Assembly (NCBI GenBank): GCA_965199905.1
Contig: OZ241366.1
Coordinates: 1,364,001 to 1,428,000, forward strand
Direction of reading: 5' to 3'
Source: Ilyomonas sp965199905
GTDB lineage: Bacteria > Bacteroidota > Bacteroidia > Chitinophagales > Chitinophagaceae
DNA length: 64,000 bases
Shown here: piece after piece, positions 18,975-27,753 of the stretch
Position numbering within the stretch: position 1 is the first letter of the stretch
How the letters are laid out: each line of letters begins with the position of its first letter
Position numbers and translations under genes: made by a program
Notes under the pieces: generated by a model
The model's input: the letters and a program-made list of their open reading frames with translations, nothing else
What the model was told of the DNA's origin: nothing
The model's database searches: none

Positions 18975-18982
18975 TACGTTTG
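18975..18982 (+). promoter_or_regulatory. -7 box upstream of tsaE
   Basis: TACGTTTG matches the Bacteroidota -7 consensus TAnnTTTG and ends 5 bp before the tsaE ATG, implying a leaderless or nearly leaderless transcript. No convincing -33 box is seen at the usual spacing. Confidence 0.5.
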
Positions 18983-18987
18983 CACTT

Positions 18988-19401
18988 ATGGATATATCTT
19001 TTACCAGCAATACCATTTCTATAGCAGTCGCCGAACTGTGGGAATATGGAAAAAACTTTTCTGTATGGGCTTTCCACGCACCTATGGGAGCTGGCAAAAC
19101 AACATTGATTCATTCTTTATGTACAGATATACTACACGTACCGGACACTGTTAGCAGCCCTACATTTGCTATTATCAATGAATACAAAAGTAAGTTGGCA
19201 GGCACCATTTACCACATGGATTGGTACCGGCTGAAAGGCGAAGAGGAAGCCTTGCAGGCTGGCGTAGAAGATTGTTTTTTAAGTGGCAGTTTATGCTTTG
19301 TGGAATGGCCGGAGATAGCGCCATCTTTACTTCCCGACAAAACACTTCACATCTGCCTATCCATTATTAACGAAACCACACGACGACTGACAGCAGGATA
19401 A
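18988..19401 (+). CDS. tsaE: tRNA threonylcarbamoyladenosine biosynthesis ATPase TsaE
   Basis: 137 residues. The Walker A motif is MGAGKTT in HAPMGAGKTTLIHSL. The next conserved blocks are SSPTFAIINEY, IYHMDWYRL and FVEWPEIA, all diagnostic of TsaE. It energises TsaB/TsaD in making the t6A modification at position 37 of ANN-decoding tRNAs. A TAnnTTTG box lies immediately upstream. Alanine dehydrogenase follows after about 170 bp. Confidence 0.95.
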   Translation: MDISFTSNTISIAVAELWEYGKNFSVWAFHAPMGAGKTTLIHSLCTDILHVPDTVSSPTFAIINEYKSKLAGTIYHMDWYRLKGEEEALQAGVEDCFLSGSLCFVEWPEIAPSLLPDKTLHICLSIINETTRRLTAG

Positions 19402-19572
19402 TTGATTTATTTCAATTATATTTGTTCCCGGTAAATCAAGGCATAAAGCTGCAATACTGAGTTGATGAAGAAGAACCAATTACAAGCAAATTCATTATCG
19501 CGTTCATTAAATCAGTTTCCTGTTATCAGTATATCTTCTTTCTACGTTACCAGATAAAAGAATCTCATTTCT

Positions 19573-20781
19573 ATGACAAAGCCTGTTGTTAGCGCCTCTT
19601 TTGCCTATGAAACAATGGAAGAAAAGCTTGATATAAAGCCTGCCACCGAGAAGCTGCACATCGGCATTCCAAAAGAAACGGCTTTCCAGGAAAACCGTAT
19701 TGCACTTACACCGGATGCGGTTGGAGTGCTGGTAAGCAATGGCCATGAAGTAACGATAGAAACCAAAGCTGGCGCCGGCAGCAATTATGACGATAAAGAT
19801 TATTCGGAAGCAGGTGCCAAAATTGCTTACGACAAATCGGATGTTTACAGATCGCCTATCCTCGTTAAAAGTGCACCTATTGTCTTTGAAGAATGCAGCT
19901 ACCTGCAATTGAACCAGATTGTTATATCGCCGTTACATCTTTCGCTTCTTAAAAAAGAAATTATTGAAGTGATGATGCAGAAACGCATCACGGCACTTGG
20001 GTTCGAAAACCTGAAGGACGATAGTGGTACCTTTCCTATTGTGCGTTGTATGAGCGAGATTGCCGGCAGTGCAGCTATGTTAATTGCGGGTCAATACCTG
20101 GGAACGGCAAATGAAGGCAAAGGTGTACTGCTTGGAGGAATCAGTGGCATTCCACCAACGAAAGTTATCATCATCGGGGCTGGAGTCGTTGGTGAATTTG
20201 CTACGCGCACCGCACTGGCTATGGGCGCTTCCGTAAAAGTGTTTGATAACAATGTTTATAAACTGAAGCGCCTTGAAAATAATCTTGGCGTTCGGGTTTG
20301 GACAAGCGTAATTGAACCTAAAATACTTGCCAAACAGCTTAAAACCTGCGAGGTTGCCGTAGGTGCACTAATTACAGAAAGCGGCAGAAGCCCGATTGTG
20401 GTAACAGAGCAAATGGTATCGAACATGCGCAGTGGCAGTGTGATTATTGATGTCAGCATAGACCGCGGCGGCTGTTTTGAAACCAGCGAAGTAACAACGC
20501 ATGAGCAACCCACTTTCCGCAAGTACGATGTGATTCATTATTGTGTTCCGAACATTGCCAGTGGATTTGCCCGCACTGCGAGCCATGCCATCAGCAATGT
20601 GATTATGCCTTTATTGATAGATGCGGGTGATGAAGGCGGAATAGAAGAAATGCTTTGGCATAATATCAATCTCCGGCATGGCGTCTACATGTATAAAGGT
20701 CACCTCACAGATATTTACATTAGCCAGCGTTACGATTTAAAATACACCGATTTAAACCTTCTGATAGCAAGCCGGACCTGA
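19573..20781 (+). CDS. ald: Alanine dehydrogenase
   Basis: 402 residues, with an N-terminal extension of about 28 residues relative to typical Ald. IGIPKETAFQENRIALTP carries the substrate-binding Arg, LVKSAP the conserved Lys, and ISPLHLS the catalytic His. The Rossmann nucleotide site is VIIIGAGVVGEFATR. It converts L-alanine to pyruvate and ammonia with NAD+, reversibly. A TATATTTG -7 box at 19417-19424 would give a leader of roughly 140 nt. Confidence 0.92.
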   Translation: MTKPVVSASFAYETMEEKLDIKPATEKLHIGIPKETAFQENRIALTPDAVGVLVSNGHEVTIETKAGAGSNYDDKDYSEAGAKIAYDKSDVYRSPILVKSAPIVFEECSYLQLNQIVISPLHLSLLKKEIIEVMMQKRITALGFENLKDDSGTFPIVRCMSEIAGSAAMLIAGQYLGTANEGKGVLLGGISGIPPTKVIIIGAGVVGEFATRTALAMGASVKVFDNNVYKLKRLENNLGVRVWTSVIEPKILAKQLKTCEVAVGALITESGRSPIVVTEQMVSNMRSGSVIIDVSIDRGGCFETSEVTTHEQPTFRKYDVIHYCVPNIASGFARTASHAISNVIMPLLIDAGDEGGIEEMLWHNINLRHGVYMYKGHLTDIYISQRYDLKYTDLNLLIASRT

Positions 20782-20784
20782 TTT

Positions 20785-21033
20785 TTAAGAAAGAATTTCC
20801 TGAAGTGTATCTGCAACAGCCTGAAGTAAAGCCGGGTCTGTTTTATGTATGCTGATATCGTTGGGTTTTACAGCGATGGCTCTGAAACTACCTTCATCGT
20901 CCCGCTCAAAATGAAACGGCACTTCGTTGATAATTACTTCAATTTTATATTGATAAGTTGTAGTAAAGAGCTGGGCATCGAAGAGATAATCTTTTCCTCC
21001 ATAATGAACAGGAATCTGGAAAGGTTCATCCAT
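20785..21033 (-). CDS. Small conserved protein of unknown function
   Basis: 82 residues, acidic, with beta-rich segments (FQIPVHYGGKDYLFDAQL, YKIEVIINEVPFHFERD) and a C-terminal helix. No membrane segment, signal peptide or known motif. It lies 34 bp downstream of the lone receiver on the same strand, so it may share that transcript and act with it; this is inference from position only. Confidence 0.6.
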   Translation of the reverse strand: MDEPFQIPVHYGGKDYLFDAQLFTTTYQYKIEVIINEVPFHFERDDEGSFRAIAVKPNDISIHKTDPALLQAVADTLQEILS

Positions 21034-21067
21034 ACGAATAAAATAAACTGGTATTGCTGTGCTTAAC

Positions 21068-21433
21068 TTACGACGCTTCAGCAGGCATATAAGAACTGAT
21101 TAAAGTATGTATCTGGTGTAATGAAAAGGGTTTATGAAGACATCCGTCAGCCTGGCTTTCCTCATAATTAACCAGTGCATTGGCATTGGCAGAAAATAAT
21201 ATAACCGGACTATTGGTTGTGTATTCGTTTTTTATACGCTTACAAATATCCCTGCCATCTTCTCCATTCAGGTTTACATCCAGCAAAATAAGGTCAGGCG
21301 CTGTTTCGTTTAACTCTTTGAATAAGGGTTTGGAGTGCTGAAACACTTTTACATCAAATCCTTTTTTTGTAAACCATATCTTTAAAGATAAAAGTATATC
21401 AAAGTCATCATCTACAATAAATAATTGCCTCAC
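21068..21433 (-). CDS. Stand-alone CheY-like response regulator receiver protein
   Basis: 121 residues, receiver domain only: acidic pocket DDD (8-10), phospho-acceptor D52 in LLDVNLNG, conserved Ser in FSAN (S81) and conserved Lys in HKPF (K101). No output domain. The small gene at 20785-21033 follows it. No kinase is in the window. The SAN triplet is shared with the receiver at 2533-2892, but the remaining sequence differs. Confidence 0.92.
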   Translation of the reverse strand: MRQLFIVDDDFDILLSLKIWFTKKGFDVKVFQHSKPLFKELNETAPDLILLDVNLNGEDGRDICKRIKNEYTTNSPVILFSANANALVNYEESQADGCLHKPFSLHQIHTLISSYMPAEAS

Positions 21434-21697
21434 ACTAATTTTTGTGCAACTACTGTATATATCATGCCAAAACCTACATTCAGAACTGAGAGTTTCCTGT
21501 TTTGAACAGACATTTAAATTTGCTCTTTGAATGCGTTATGAATCAATCATTAACAAAGCGGAATCGGATTAAAAAAATAATTTACCATTGTAAAAAATGC
21601 AATAGCATCCAAACGAATAAAAGAAAAAATGTGGCATTAAAACCTCAACACACCTGCGTCACTTTCACGATGACTGCATACCCTATCTTCGCTTTTC
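21434..21697. other. AT-rich divergent spacer between receiver gene and rsgA
   Basis: 264 bp without a supported gene. A TATCTTCG box at 21684-21691, close to the -7 consensus, ends shortly before the rsgA start. Nothing else was recognised. Confidence 0.4.
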
Positions 21698-22624
21698 ATG
21701 CAGGCAGTTATTTATAAATCAACCGGGAGCTGGTATATAGCCAAAAGCGAAACAGGCGTTTGGTACAATGCCCGCATAAAAGGCGTCTTTAAAATTGATG
21801 ACATCACTTCTACCAATCCAATTGCTGTTGGCGATGTTGTAACGATTGAGCCAGAAGACGAAAGCGGCAATATTGCTACCATTACAGGCATCGAAACCCG
21901 GCAGAATTATATTGCCCGAAGTTCTCCGCACAATAGAAACCATCATCATATTATTGCTTCAAACCTCAACCAGGCATTGTTGTTCGTTACATTGAAAGAT
22001 CCCCGAACTTCTACCGGATTTATAGACAGGTTTCTGATTTCTGCTGAAGCGTTTCATTTACCCGCCATCCTTGTGTTCAACAAATGGGACATTTATAGAA
22101 AAAAGGAAATCGCTCTTTTTGATGAAGTAGAATCGGTTTATACCAAAATTGGCTATAAGATAGCCAAGCTGAGTATGCAAACCGGCGAAGGAATTTCGGA
22201 AATAAAGGAGTTGCTGCAAGATAAAACCACTTTGCTTAGCGGGCATAGTGGTGTTGGTAAATCTACTTTTATTAATACCATATTACCTGATAAGCAGTTG
22301 CGCACTACCGGAGTAAGCAATTGGAGTGGAAAAGGAATGCATACAACTACGTTTGCCGAAATGTTTGATCTTCCTTTCGGCGGACGCCTTATTGACACGC
22401 CAGGCATCCGTGAATTAGGCATCGTTGATATTAAAAAAGAAGAACTATCGCATTATTTTCCTGAGATGCGAAAGCTGTTGCCATCTTGCCGTTATCACAA
22501 TTGCCTTCATATTAACGAACCTGATTGTGCCGTAAAGGCTGCGCTTGAAGACGAAACGGTTTCCGTTTCGCGTTATGTAAGCTATCTGAATATAATGGAT
22601 ACGATTTCCGACAAGACTTATTAG
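21698..22624 (+). CDS. rsgA: Ribosome small-subunit GTPase RsgA
   Basis: 308 residues in the circularly permuted order of this family: OB-fold N-terminus, then G4 NKWD, G1 GHSGVGKST, and G3 DTPGIREL. The C-terminal zinc finger is SCRYHNCLHINEPDC. RsgA is a late 30S assembly GTPase. The start coincides with the first ATG after a TATCTTCG promoter-like box. The downstream convergent gene is separated by a weak hairpin (TCCTAC 22643-22648 with GTAGGA 22666-22671). Confidence 0.96.
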   Translation: MQAVIYKSTGSWYIAKSETGVWYNARIKGVFKIDDITSTNPIAVGDVVTIEPEDESGNIATITGIETRQNYIARSSPHNRNHHHIIASNLNQALLFVTLKDPRTSTGFIDRFLISAEAFHLPAILVFNKWDIYRKKEIALFDEVESVYTKIGYKIAKLSMQTGEGISEIKELLQDKTTLLSGHSGVGKSTFINTILPDKQLRTTGVSNWSGKGMHTTTFAEMFDLPFGGRLIDTPGIRELGIVDIKKEELSHYFPEMRKLLPSCRYHNCLHINEPDCAVKAALEDETVSVSRYVSYLNIMDTISDKTY

Positions 22625-22671
22625 CTAAATAAAATATAAGACTCCTACATAAATAAAAAGATATCGTAGGA

Positions 22672-22953
22672 CTATTGAAAATTAAGCCGAAGCTTGGTTG
22701 CCAGCTTATGGATTAATTTTTCGATCTTTTCTTCGTTGGAAAATAAGGATATCCCGTTGTAAATGCTGTATTGCAGGGTAAATTTACGCTTTCGATAAGT
22801 AAATGACCAGTCAATAGAATCAGCTTCATCTTCTTTACCGGTAAAACGCACAAAGGGAATTTTGCTCAGTTTGGCAATCACGTTGTAAAAATCGGCAAGG
22901 CTACTATCCACTATACTGATATTGGTGGCAGCCGCCTGTTGGCTTGTCTGCAT
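22672..22953 (-). CDS. Small protein of unknown function
   Basis: 93 residues; helical N-terminus (SSLADFYNVIAKLSKIPF), a beta-rich centre (WSFTYRKRKFTLQYSIY) and a charged C-terminal helix (EEKIEKLIHKLATKL). No signal peptide or recognised domain. Third in a possible minus-strand row after the gamma-carbonic anhydrase and the 60-residue lipoprotein genes. Coding is supported by good codon structure and a sensible stop-to-start spacing, not by homology. Confidence 0.6.
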   Translation of the reverse strand: MQTSQQAAATNISIVDSSLADFYNVIAKLSKIPFVRFTGKEDEADSIDWSFTYRKRKFTLQYSIYNGISLFSNEEKIEKLIHKLATKLRLNFQ

Positions 22954-22999
22954 CGTCGTTTTTAAGTTTTATATAAAAAGAACCTGTTTCCTTTTTACA

Positions 23000-23182
23000 T
23001 CAGGATTTAAATTTCCTGCCGTGTTTGATTGCTTTCGCTGCTTTTGGGTCGCCACTTAAAATTCTTTCTGCCCCAACGGCAGCAGCCGTCGCCGGGCAGC
23101 CTCTTTTCACTGTACAATACGAAAATAATAATATTATAAGAACTAAATAAAGGATAGCTTTTCTTAAGCCCTGGATCATCAT
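23000..23182 (-). CDS. Small Bacteroidota lipoprotein (GAERILSGDPKAAKAIK family)
   Basis: 60 residues. After MMIQGLRKAI comes a hydrophobic segment ending LLFSYC (lipobox), then a short mature part with GCPA, VGAERILSGDPKAAKAIK and HGRKFKS. I recall similar tiny lipoproteins in Bacteroidota genomes; function unknown. A longer open frame reaches 23395, but its extra N-terminal part has no signal character. The start region is embedded in a perfect 16-bp inverted repeat (23149-23229), with one arm inside codons 7-12. Confidence 0.7.
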   Translation of the reverse strand: MMIQGLRKAILYLVLIILLFSYCTVKRGCPATAAAVGAERILSGDPKAAKAIKHGRKFKS

Positions 23183-23229
23183 AAAAAAAAATAAGCAATT
23201 AGTTTTGTTTCTTAGAAAAGCTATCCTTT
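23149..23229 (-). promoter_or_regulatory. 16-bp inverted repeat enclosing a start codon
   Basis: AAAGGATAGCTTTTCT (23149-23164) is the exact complement of AGAAAAGCTATCCTTT (23214-23229). In the minus-strand mRNA the 5' arm lies in the leader, the 3' arm encodes residues R-K-A-I-L of the small lipoprotein, and the start codon (23182) is in the 49-nt loop with a long U tract. This could control translation or transcript stability. Confidence 0.6.
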
Positions 23230-23276
23230 TAATAAGACAGTAAACTTTAACGTTACGCTGCACGAAAGTTCTTTTT

Positions 23277-23798
23277 TTATTCATCTTTTTTAAACCAGCC
23301 TGCATACATGACGTAATTGTTTGCAATACGCCTGATTTCACCTTCAACAAGTTCGCTGGATATATCTTTAATTTTTTTTGCCGGAATGCCAGCATAAATG
23401 CTGTTAGGTTCCGTTATAGTACGCTGCGTCATAACTGCGCCTGCTGCTATTATACAATTGCTGTGAACCACGCAGCCATCCATAATAATGGCGCCCATAC
23501 CAATTAACACATCATTATGAAGCGTGCAGCCATGAACAATCGCGCTATGACCGATAGAAACATTGTTACCAATGATGGTTGCCCATTTTTTGTAAGTACA
23601 ATGCACCACAGCATTATCCTGGATGTTTACTTTGTTACCAACGCGAATAGTGTTGACATCGCCGCGCAACACAGCATTAAACCACACACTGCAGTTATTT
23701 CCCATTACCACATCACCTACCAGTGTTGCGTTGGGAGCCAGAAAACAATGATCTCCCATTTTTGGTTCTACGCCAAGTACAGGAATCAGTAAAGCCAT
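23277..23798 (-). CDS. Gamma-carbonic anhydrase family hexapeptide-repeat protein
   Basis: About 173 residues of left-handed beta-helix repeats (LVGDVVMGNNCSVWFNAVLRGD, in hexapeptide periods), ending in a helix. The three metal-binding His positions are present in AVVHC, SIGHS and IVHGC. Close relatives are the YrdA/PaaY-type proteins, whose carbonic anhydrase activity is often weak or unproven. The start at 23798 (MALLIPVLG) is preferred over 23816. Confidence 0.85.
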   Translation of the reverse strand: MALLIPVLGVEPKMGDHCFLAPNATLVGDVVMGNNCSVWFNAVLRGDVNTIRVGNKVNIQDNAVVHCTYKKWATIIGNNVSIGHSAIVHGCTLHNDVLIGMGAIIMDGCVVHSNCIIAAGAVMTQRTITEPNSIYAGIPAKKIKDISSELVEGEIRRIANNYVMYAGWFKKDE

Positions 23799-23905
23799 TG
23801 TATTTTTTACCAACAAAGTAAGCCATTAAAAATGGCAAAAATGAGTAACGGAATTTCCTATTCTATTTTTGTACTTTCTTACGTAAGGCACATTTATAAT
23901 TACCA

Positions 23906-25099
23906 ATGGAAAACCGCCAGTTATTTCTGCAACATGTAGCGCAAACTTCACCGGAACCTATCGGGCTGGAAATTGTAAGAGCAAAAGGGATTTACCAGTA
24001 CGATAAAAGCGGCAAAGAATACATTGATTTTATTTCTGGTTTCAATGTGGCTAATATTGGTCACGGACATCCGGAAGTGATCAAAGCTGTTCAGCAGCAG
24101 GCTGAACAGTACATGCACCTGATTGTTTACGGCGAATTTATTCAAAATCCGCAAATTAGCTACGCCCGGTTGCTCACCCAACACCTTCCTTCATCGCTCA
24201 ATTGTGTTTACTTCACCAACAGCGGCGCAGAAGCTACGGAAGGCGCATTGAAACTAGCTAAAAGATATACAGGCAGAAGTAAAATCATCAGCTTTCACAA
24301 TAGTTATCATGGAAGTACGCAAGGTGCATTGAGTGTTATGGGCGATGAATATTTCCGCAATGCCTACCGCCCGCTTTTGCCTGATGTATATCATTTTCGC
24401 TACGGCAGTGAAGAAGCGATATTGTCAATTGATGCGCAAACAGCTTGTGTTATTGTTGAACCTGTACAGGCGGAAAGTGGAATTACAACACCGCCTTCAG
24501 GCTGGCTGGCAGCCCTTCATAAACGTTGCAGGGAAACGGGTGCATTATTAATACTGGATGAGATACAAGCCGGTTTTGGCAGAACAGGTTCTTTGTGGGC
24601 GTTTGAGCAGCAAGAGGTTGTCCCGGATGTTTTGCTGCTGGGTAAAGCGCTTGGTGGCGGCATGCCGTTAGGCGCCTTCATATCTGATCTGTCTGTTATG
24701 CAAAGTTTAATCAGTAACCCGGTTTTAGGGCATATCACAACTTTCGGTGGACATCCTGTATCCTGCGCGGCAGGTAAAGCAGCTTTTGAAGTATTGCTAA
24801 AGGAGAAATATATAACTACTGTAAAGGAAAAGGAGGAAATCCTATTGCAAACACTTCATCATTCATCTATCGCCGAGATAAAAAGCAACGGGCTTTGGGC
24901 ATCGTTGCAGTTTGCAGATTTTGACACCAATCTGAAAGTTGCAAGGCAATGCATTCAAAACGGATTGATTACCGATTGGTTTTTGTTCGCCCCCAACAGG
25001 TTGCGGATAGCTCCTCCCCTAAGCATAACAAAGAAAGAACTGGAAAACGCGTGCACTACACTTTTAGAAAGCATTGAAACCATATTGCGGAGCAAATGA
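23906..25099 (+). CDS. Class III PLP-dependent aminotransferase
   Basis: 397 residues. Fold-type I class III features: NSGAEATEGALKLAKRYTG for the phosphate site, FHNSYHGSTQGAL, LLILDEIQAGFGRTG with the PLP-binding Asp, and the Schiff-base Lys in LGKALGGGMPLGAF. Family members include acetylornithine, ornithine and 4-aminobutyrate transaminases; the amino donor cannot be named. No arginine-biosynthesis gene is adjacent, and the gene appears to stand alone. Confidence 0.9.
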   Translation: MENRQLFLQHVAQTSPEPIGLEIVRAKGIYQYDKSGKEYIDFISGFNVANIGHGHPEVIKAVQQQAEQYMHLIVYGEFIQNPQISYARLLTQHLPSSLNCVYFTNSGAEATEGALKLAKRYTGRSKIISFHNSYHGSTQGALSVMGDEYFRNAYRPLLPDVYHFRYGSEEAILSIDAQTACVIVEPVQAESGITTPPSGWLAALHKRCRETGALLILDEIQAGFGRTGSLWAFEQQEVVPDVLLLGKALGGGMPLGAFISDLSVMQSLISNPVLGHITTFGGHPVSCAAGKAAFEVLLKEKYITTVKEKEEILLQTLHHSSIAEIKSNGLWASLQFADFDTNLKVARQCIQNGLITDWFLFAPNRLRIAPPLSITKKELENACTTLLESIETILRSK

Positions 25100-25376
25100 C
25101 GCTCAGTAAACCTCATTTTCTGAAATCGCATGTGTTAGTAAAATCTCATGCCATATTTAAAAATCAATATATCAACTGATAACTAAGGGCAGAATATTCT
25201 ACAATCAATTAAATTTAAAAATAAACTTATTTGTAAATTTCTAATTTTCATGCCAGATGAACGTGGCATAATTGTTTGAAATACCTTTTACTTTAACGCT
25301 AACCAATCTTATACGCGTTGCACCAACCTTGAACTATTGTGTTTATAAGATTGAAACGAAAAATATAGGGAATAAA
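25100..25376. other. AT-rich spacer with an inverted repeat before the glycosyltransferase
   Basis: Very AT-rich 277 bp. ATGCCA (25250-25255) and TGGCAT (25264-25269) form a small inverted repeat, a possible operator for the downstream glycan genes. TTTG at 25275-25278 could be a -33 box, but no matching TAnnTTTG is clear. Confidence 0.35.
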
Positions 25377-26534
25377 ATGAATATTGTATGTTTCTCTCAT
25401 CTAAGGTGGAATTTTGTTTATCAACGTCCTCAGCATCTCTTAAGCCGCTTTGCACGTAACAGTGCTGTCTATTACATTGAAGAATCATTTTTTGATGGGC
25501 AAGATGATTTTTACCAAATAACAGAAACAAAGGAGAACGTAAAGGTTGTTACTCTTCATCTAAAAGGAAATCATAAAGAAGCCGATACCATAAAAAGACA
25601 GCAAAAACTGGTTTCCGATGTTTTCAAAAATGAGAACATCAGCCAGTACATTTTGTGGTATTATACGCCAATGGCGCTTTTGTTAAGCAATCATTTGAAA
25701 CCAAAGATGGTTGTGTACGATTGTATGGATGAACTGTCGGCATTCAAATTTGCACCTCCCGTTTTAAAGCAATTGGAAGAAGAACTGCTCAATAAAGCAG
25801 ATATCGTTTTTACCGGCGGTCATACTTTGTACGAAGCAAAGAAAAGCCAGCATCACAATATTCACCCGTTTCCAAGCAGCATCGATAAAGCTCATTTTGC
25901 AGCAGCAAGAACTGAGCTGGCTGAACCGGCAGATCAAAAAGACATTCCACACCCACGGCTTGGGTTTTATGGTGTGATTGATGAACGCTTTGATATTGAC
26001 CTGATACACGAAGCAGCCAAACAAAGGCCTGACTGGCATTTTATTTTGATTGGACCTATCGTAAAAATAGATTCGGCTACGCTTCCACGCCTTGCCAATA
26101 TTCATTACCCCGGCGGAAAATCGTACAACGAACTTCCTGCTTACTTACATGGTTGGGATATTGCCCTGGTGCCTTTTATGCTCAACGAATCGACACGATT
26201 TATCAGCCCGACAAAGACGCCGGAATATCTCGCCGGAGGCAAACCGGTTATCTCCACGCCTATCCAGGATGTTGTACATCCATATGGCGTAGAAGGTTTG
26301 GTACACATCGTAAAAAATGCCGATGAGCTTGTAAGCGCTGCTGACAGTGAACTGGCAGCCATAGAAACAGAACGGAAGAAATGGCTGATGAAAACGGATA
26401 CTTTCCTTAAAGATATATCCTGGGATGCGACCTGGAAACGAATGAACAACCTGATAGAAACCACACTTGAAGAAAAAACACACGACACGAAACAAATAAA
26501 CACACAGATAAAAAAGGAGGACGCTTATGTTTGA
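25377..26534 (+). CDS. GT4-like glycosyltransferase
   Basis: About 385 residues. N-terminal domain begins MNIVCFSHLRWNFVYQRPQH, a start often seen in GT4-type enzymes. The C-terminal domain has RLGFYGVIDERFD, FILIGP and the nucleotide-sugar Glu region RFISPTKTPEYLAGGKPVIS. The open frame runs back to 25272, but the ATG at 25377 matches the family start. Its last 8 bp overlap the glf start. Together with UDP-galactopyranose mutase it may build a galactofuranose-containing glycan; the acceptor is unknown. Confidence 0.88.
   Translation: MNIVCFSHLRWNFVYQRPQHLLSRFARNSAVYYIEESFFDGQDDFYQITETKENVKVVTLHLKGNHKEADTIKRQQKLVSDVFKNENISQYILWYYTPMALLLSNHLKPKMVVYDCMDELSAFKFAPPVLKQLEEELLNKADIVFTGGHTLYEAKKSQHHNIHPFPSSIDKAHFAAARTELAEPADQKDIPHPRLGFYGVIDERFDIDLIHEAAKQRPDWHFILIGPIVKIDSATLPRLANIHYPGGKSYNELPAYLHGWDIALVPFMLNESTRFISPTKTPEYLAGGKPVISTPIQDVVHPYGVEGLVHIVKNADELVSAADSELAAIETERKKWLMKTDTFLKDISWDATWKRMNNLIETTLEEKTHDTKQINTQIKKEDAYV
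26513..26521 (+). promoter_or_regulatory. Shine-Dalgarno site deciding the glf start
   Basis: AAAAAGGAGGA precedes the glf ATG (26527) by a normal spacing and lies inside the end of the glycosyltransferase gene. Strong SD sites are rare in Bacteroidota, so it likely ensures coupled high-level glf translation. Confidence 0.65.
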
Positions 26535-27675
26535 TTATGTAATTGTAGGGGCAGGATTTGCCGGCGGCGTATTGGCAGAGCGATTGGCAACAAAAGCCGG
26601 AAAGAAGGTTTTAATTTTAGACAAACGCAACCACATTGGTGGCAACACATACGACTATTACAACAACGACGGCATCCTGATTCATAAATACGGCCCTCAT
26701 ATTTTTCATACCAATTCAAAAGACGTTTTTGAATACCTGAGCCGCTTTACGGCATGGCGCCCTTATGAGCACCGTGTACTGGCGAGTGTAGACGGACAAC
26801 AGGTTCCGATTCCTATCAACTTAACTACCATTAATACTTTATATGGCCTGAATCTTTCCTCCGATCAGGTAGAATCTTTTTTTGAGAGCCGTGCTGAGGT
26901 GAAAGAGCGCGTTCGCACTTCGGAAGATGTTGTGGTATCTAAAGTAGGTCGTGAGTTGTACGAGAAATTCTTTAAATATTATACCCGCAAGCAGTGGGAT
27001 CTCGATCCAAGCGAACTGGATGCTTCGGTAACGGCGCGCGTACCCACACGCACCAACAAAGACGATCGCTACTTTACCGATACTTACCAGTCGATGCCTT
27101 TGCATGGTTATACAGCTTTGTTTCAAAACCTGCTGTCGCACCCGAATATCAAGATCATGCTGAATACGGATTATAAAGAAATCCTTGACAGCATCCGGTA
27201 TAAGTCGCTCATCTTTACCGGGCCTATTGATAGCTATTTCGATTATTGCTACGGCAAGCTGCCATACCGCTCTATTGATTTCCAGTTTGAAACCATGGAT
27301 ACGGAAAAGTTTCAGAATACGGGCACTGTTAATTACCCGAACGAGCAGATGTACACCCGCATTACGGAGTTTAAATATCTTACTGGGCAAAAGCATCCGA
27401 AGACATCGGTGGTGTACGAATATCCAAAAGCGGAGGGCGATCCTTATTACCCGATTCCCCGTCCGGAAAACGCGGAATTGTATAAAAAATATCAACTGCT
27501 GGCAGCCACCACGCCGAATGTATATTTTACGGGTCGCTTAGGCACATATAAGTATTACAATATGGACCAGGTAGTGGCACAATCGCTTACCTTGTTTAAA
27601 AAAATAATGCTGGCTGAAGCCGAAACGCCGCATACAAACGGCAGTCTGCAAAAGATGCCGGTCGCGGTAAAATAA
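26527..27675 (+). CDS. glf: UDP-galactopyranose mutase
   Basis: 382 residues. FAD-binding Rossmann motif VIVGAGFAGGVLAERLA, then LDKRNHIGGNTYDYYN and HKYGPHIFHT, all diagnostic of Glf. Later YTRKQWDLDPSEL and PYRSIDFQFE, and the C-terminal RLGTYKYYNMDQV contain substrate/flavin contacts. It interconverts UDP-galactopyranose and UDP-galactofuranose using reduced FAD. It overlaps the glycosyltransferase by 8 bp and is followed by a terminator at 27686. Confidence 0.96.
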   Translation: MFDYVIVGAGFAGGVLAERLATKAGKKVLILDKRNHIGGNTYDYYNNDGILIHKYGPHIFHTNSKDVFEYLSRFTAWRPYEHRVLASVDGQQVPIPINLTTINTLYGLNLSSDQVESFFESRAEVKERVRTSEDVVVSKVGRELYEKFFKYYTRKQWDLDPSELDASVTARVPTRTNKDDRYFTDTYQSMPLHGYTALFQNLLSHPNIKIMLNTDYKEILDSIRYKSLIFTGPIDSYFDYCYGKLPYRSIDFQFETMDTEKFQNTGTVNYPNEQMYTRITEFKYLTGQKHPKTSVVYEYPKAEGDPYYPIPRPENAELYKKYQLLAATTPNVYFTGRLGTYKYYNMDQVVAQSLTLFKKIMLAEAETPHTNGSLQKMPVAVK

Positions 27676-27685
27676 AAAATGACAA

Positions 27686-27722
27686 AACGCTGATTAGATA
27701 AAACTTCTCAGCGTTTTTTTTC
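27686..27722 (+). terminator. Intrinsic terminator after glf
   Basis: Stem AACGCTGA (27686-27693) with TCAGCGTT (27708-27715), a 14-nt loop, and a following T run. It closes the glycosyltransferase-glf unit; the next gene starts 32 bp later. Confidence 0.8.
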
Positions 27723-27753
27723 CTCTCTGTTTTCATTCACTATTCAACTGATT

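Noticed and set aside
23183..23395. Upstream extension of the small lipoprotein frame to 23395
   Set aside because: The extra residues overlap the gamma-carbonic anhydrase 3' end, precede the signal peptide and contain the inverted-repeat arm; the ATG at 23182 explains the lipobox.
26839..27495. Minus-strand frame of 218 residues opposite glf
   Set aside because: Full overlap with a convincing glf coding frame; composition (Ile/Arg/Phe-rich) is typical of a shadow.
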